Source: Deltaproteobacteria bacterium
GTDB lineage: Bacteria > Desulfobacterota > Desulfobacteria > Desulfobacterales > UBA11574
DNA length: 6,017 nucleotides
Direction: 5' to 3'
Assembly (NCBI GenBank): GCA_019314155.1
Contig: JAFCZV010000186.1
Location: forward strand, 1-6,017
Positions 5,036-6,017 of this stretch are shown piece by piece. Under the pieces are notes generated by a model that saw only the letters and a list, made by a program, of their open reading frames with translations, did not search any database and had not been told where the DNA came from. How positions within the stretch are numbered: position 1 is the first letter of the stretch; each line of letters opens with the position of its first letter. A program made the position numbers and the translations under genes.

Positions 5036-5947
5036 ATGCAATATACCCAAATTACCGCTTACCTGACTCCAAAGGGTTTTGTCAATCAGGCTGCAGCGGA
5101 ACTGAAGGGGGTGCAAGCCGTTCACGGCAGACTGGTCATTGCCAGCGGGCCGCCGCAAACTTCCTACTGGGCCCAAAACACCTGGCTGGAGCCTCGCACA
5201 CTACGGATACGGTCCATTACGGACGGCGCCAAAGCCCTGCGTGCCATCCAGCGCAACTGGATCATGTATTCGTTTCGCTGGCATCGTCGCTCCACGTTAA
5301 TCCAGGAGAAACTTCCGCACGTTTCCGCACGGCCATTGCGATTCCCGGAACCTGTCCCTCAAAGCCCGCTGGGATCCTGGACCTTGTTGACGCCGGACCT
5401 CGTTCTGGCGTCAGCACGATGTTCAAGCGCCTTTCCTCACGGAGAGGTGCGGTTTGTGGAAAGCAAACAGGGGCCGCCGTGCCGGGCCTACCTGAAACTC
5501 TGGGAAGTGTTTTCCCGCATTCAAAAGATGCCGGCACCGGGGGATGCGTGTCTGGATGCAGGGGCAAGCCCGGGAGGATGGACATGGGTATTGCAGCAGC
5601 TCGGGGCCAGTGTGCTTGCCGTTGATCGCGCTGATCCGGTCCCTGAAATTATGCGGTTGCCGGGCGTAATATTTCGAAAGGGAAACGCGTTTTCAATTCT
5701 CCCAGATCCGGATAGCTGCTTCGACTGGATATTTTGCGATGTGGCCTGTTATCCGGAAAAACTCCTTGATTGGGTCTCTATTTGGCTGAATTCGGGAAAA
5801 TGTCGCAATTTCGTATGCACGGTAAAGTTCCAGGGAAATTCCCATTATGGCGTTATCAAGAAATTTGCCGCTCTTCCGCATACTGCATTTCTCCATCTAT
5901 CACACAACAAACACGAATTGACCTGGATTTCTCTTTTTGATGAATAG
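5036..5947 (+). CDS. RlmM-like SAM-dependent RNA 2'-O-methyltransferase (FtsJ-type fold)
   Basis: 303-residue protein from ATG 5036; an in-frame TTG at 5012 would add eight residues (MAAEWNIV). ATG fits the family's usual start close to AYLTPKGFVNQ, though its ribosome binding site is weak (GGA 8 bases upstream). Numbered from the TTG, the N-terminal half (about 1-150) has family segments such as HVSARPLRFP and GEVRFVESKQGPPCRAYLKL. The C-terminal half is a Rossmann-type domain with SAM motif LDAGASPGGWTW (181-192) and acidic Asp205. The FtsJ-type catalytic tetrad is visible as Lys162 (AYLKLWE), Asp243 (FCDVACYP), Lys272 (CTVKFQG) and Glu302 (HNKHELTW). RlmM of E. coli methylates the ribose of a cytidine in 23S rRNA and is longer (about 366 residues), so the exact target here is not certain. 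The gene stands alone, about 220 bases after repeat copy 3. It is full length, with stop TAG at 5945-5947, and shows no defect. Confidence 0.8.
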   Translation: MQYTQITAYLTPKGFVNQAAAELKGVQAVHGRLVIASGPPQTSYWAQNTWLEPRTLRIRSITDGAKALRAIQRNWIMYSFRWHRRSTLIQEKLPHVSARPLRFPEPVPQSPLGSWTLLTPDLVLASARCSSAFPHGEVRFVESKQGPPCRAYLKLWEVFSRIQKMPAPGDACLDAGASPGGWTWVLQQLGASVLAVDRADPVPEIMRLPGVIFRKGNAFSILPDPDSCFDWIFCDVACYPEKLLDWVSIWLNSGKCRNFVCTVKFQGNSHYGVIKKFAALPHTAFLHLSHNKHELTWISLFDE

Positions 5948-5950
5948 TGA

Positions 5951-5968
5951 ACTTATTTTTCAATAAGT
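5951..5968 (+). terminator. Weak hairpin after the methyltransferase gene
   Basis: ACTTATT (5951-5957) pairs perfectly with AATAAGT (5962-5968) around a TTTC loop, 3 bases after the stop codon. The position suits a terminator, but the stem is AT-rich and no T run follows on either strand. The remaining 49 bases of the window hold nothing I can identify. Confidence 0.25.
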
Positions 5969-6017
5969 GATAACCATACTTAATTGGAACAAGTTCAAGA
6001 TTGCATGTATCTGCTAT

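Noticed and set aside
4990..5980. An 11-base direct repeat ATAACCATACT at 4990-5000 and 5970-5980 flanks the methyltransferase gene like a target-site duplication.
   Set aside because: Several 11-base matches are expected by chance in 6 kb. There are no terminal inverted repeats or transposase, and the gene looks like an ordinary chromosomal gene.

Overview
The window looks like a stretch of chromosome from an anaerobic, cytochrome-rich bacterium, most likely in the Desulfobacterota (sulfate- or metal-reducing 'Deltaproteobacteria'). The grounds are an octaheme c-type lipoprotein beside a fused cytochrome c/b membrane protein, a remnant of the TPR-type adenylate cyclases common in that phylum, and a methyltransferase of the RlmM-like type. 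The assignment is inference from gene content; there is no rRNA or marker gene to fix it.

Layout. Positions 1-137 hold the first copy of an unnamed structured repeat. On the minus strand, 138-538 is the C-terminal remnant of a TPR protein, probably from a class III nucleotide cyclase, broken by a one-base frameshift in a T run at 220-223. Positions 539-873 are AT-rich and largely non-coding, with a probable promoter/operator just before an ArsR/SmtB-family repressor gene (874-1242, +). After a 94-base gap come two tightly coupled genes: an eight-heme lipoprotein (1337-2596, +) and a protein with three c-type hemes followed by a cytochrome b membrane domain (2597-4183, +), whose ATG directly follows the preceding stop codon. 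Positions 4184-4432 contain the second repeat copy, whose 5' hairpin may serve as terminator. A small four-cysteine zinc-ribbon-like protein follows (4433-4639, +), then the third repeat copy (about 4663-4815), an AT-rich leader with palindromes and a long imperfect hairpin, and finally an RlmM-like 2'-O-methyltransferase (5036-5947, +).

How the parts fit. The two cytochrome genes read as one electron-transfer module. The membrane b-type domain would take electrons from the quinone pool (or return them) and pass them through its own three hemes to the octaheme lipoprotein, toward a periplasmic or extracellular acceptor not encoded here. The ArsR-type regulator lies immediately upstream in the same direction and carries a Cys-Val-Cys pair in its sensing region, so it may control the module in response to thiophilic metal(loid)s or redox state; this is inference from position and motif.

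The least explained signal is the three-copy repeat. All copies are on the + strand and share GATATATG, exactly 22 bases, GGTTG, exactly 7 bases, then GG(C/T)AAG, with a GTTG arm that can pair with a downstream CAAC in each copy. I do not recognise it as a named RNA or mobile element.
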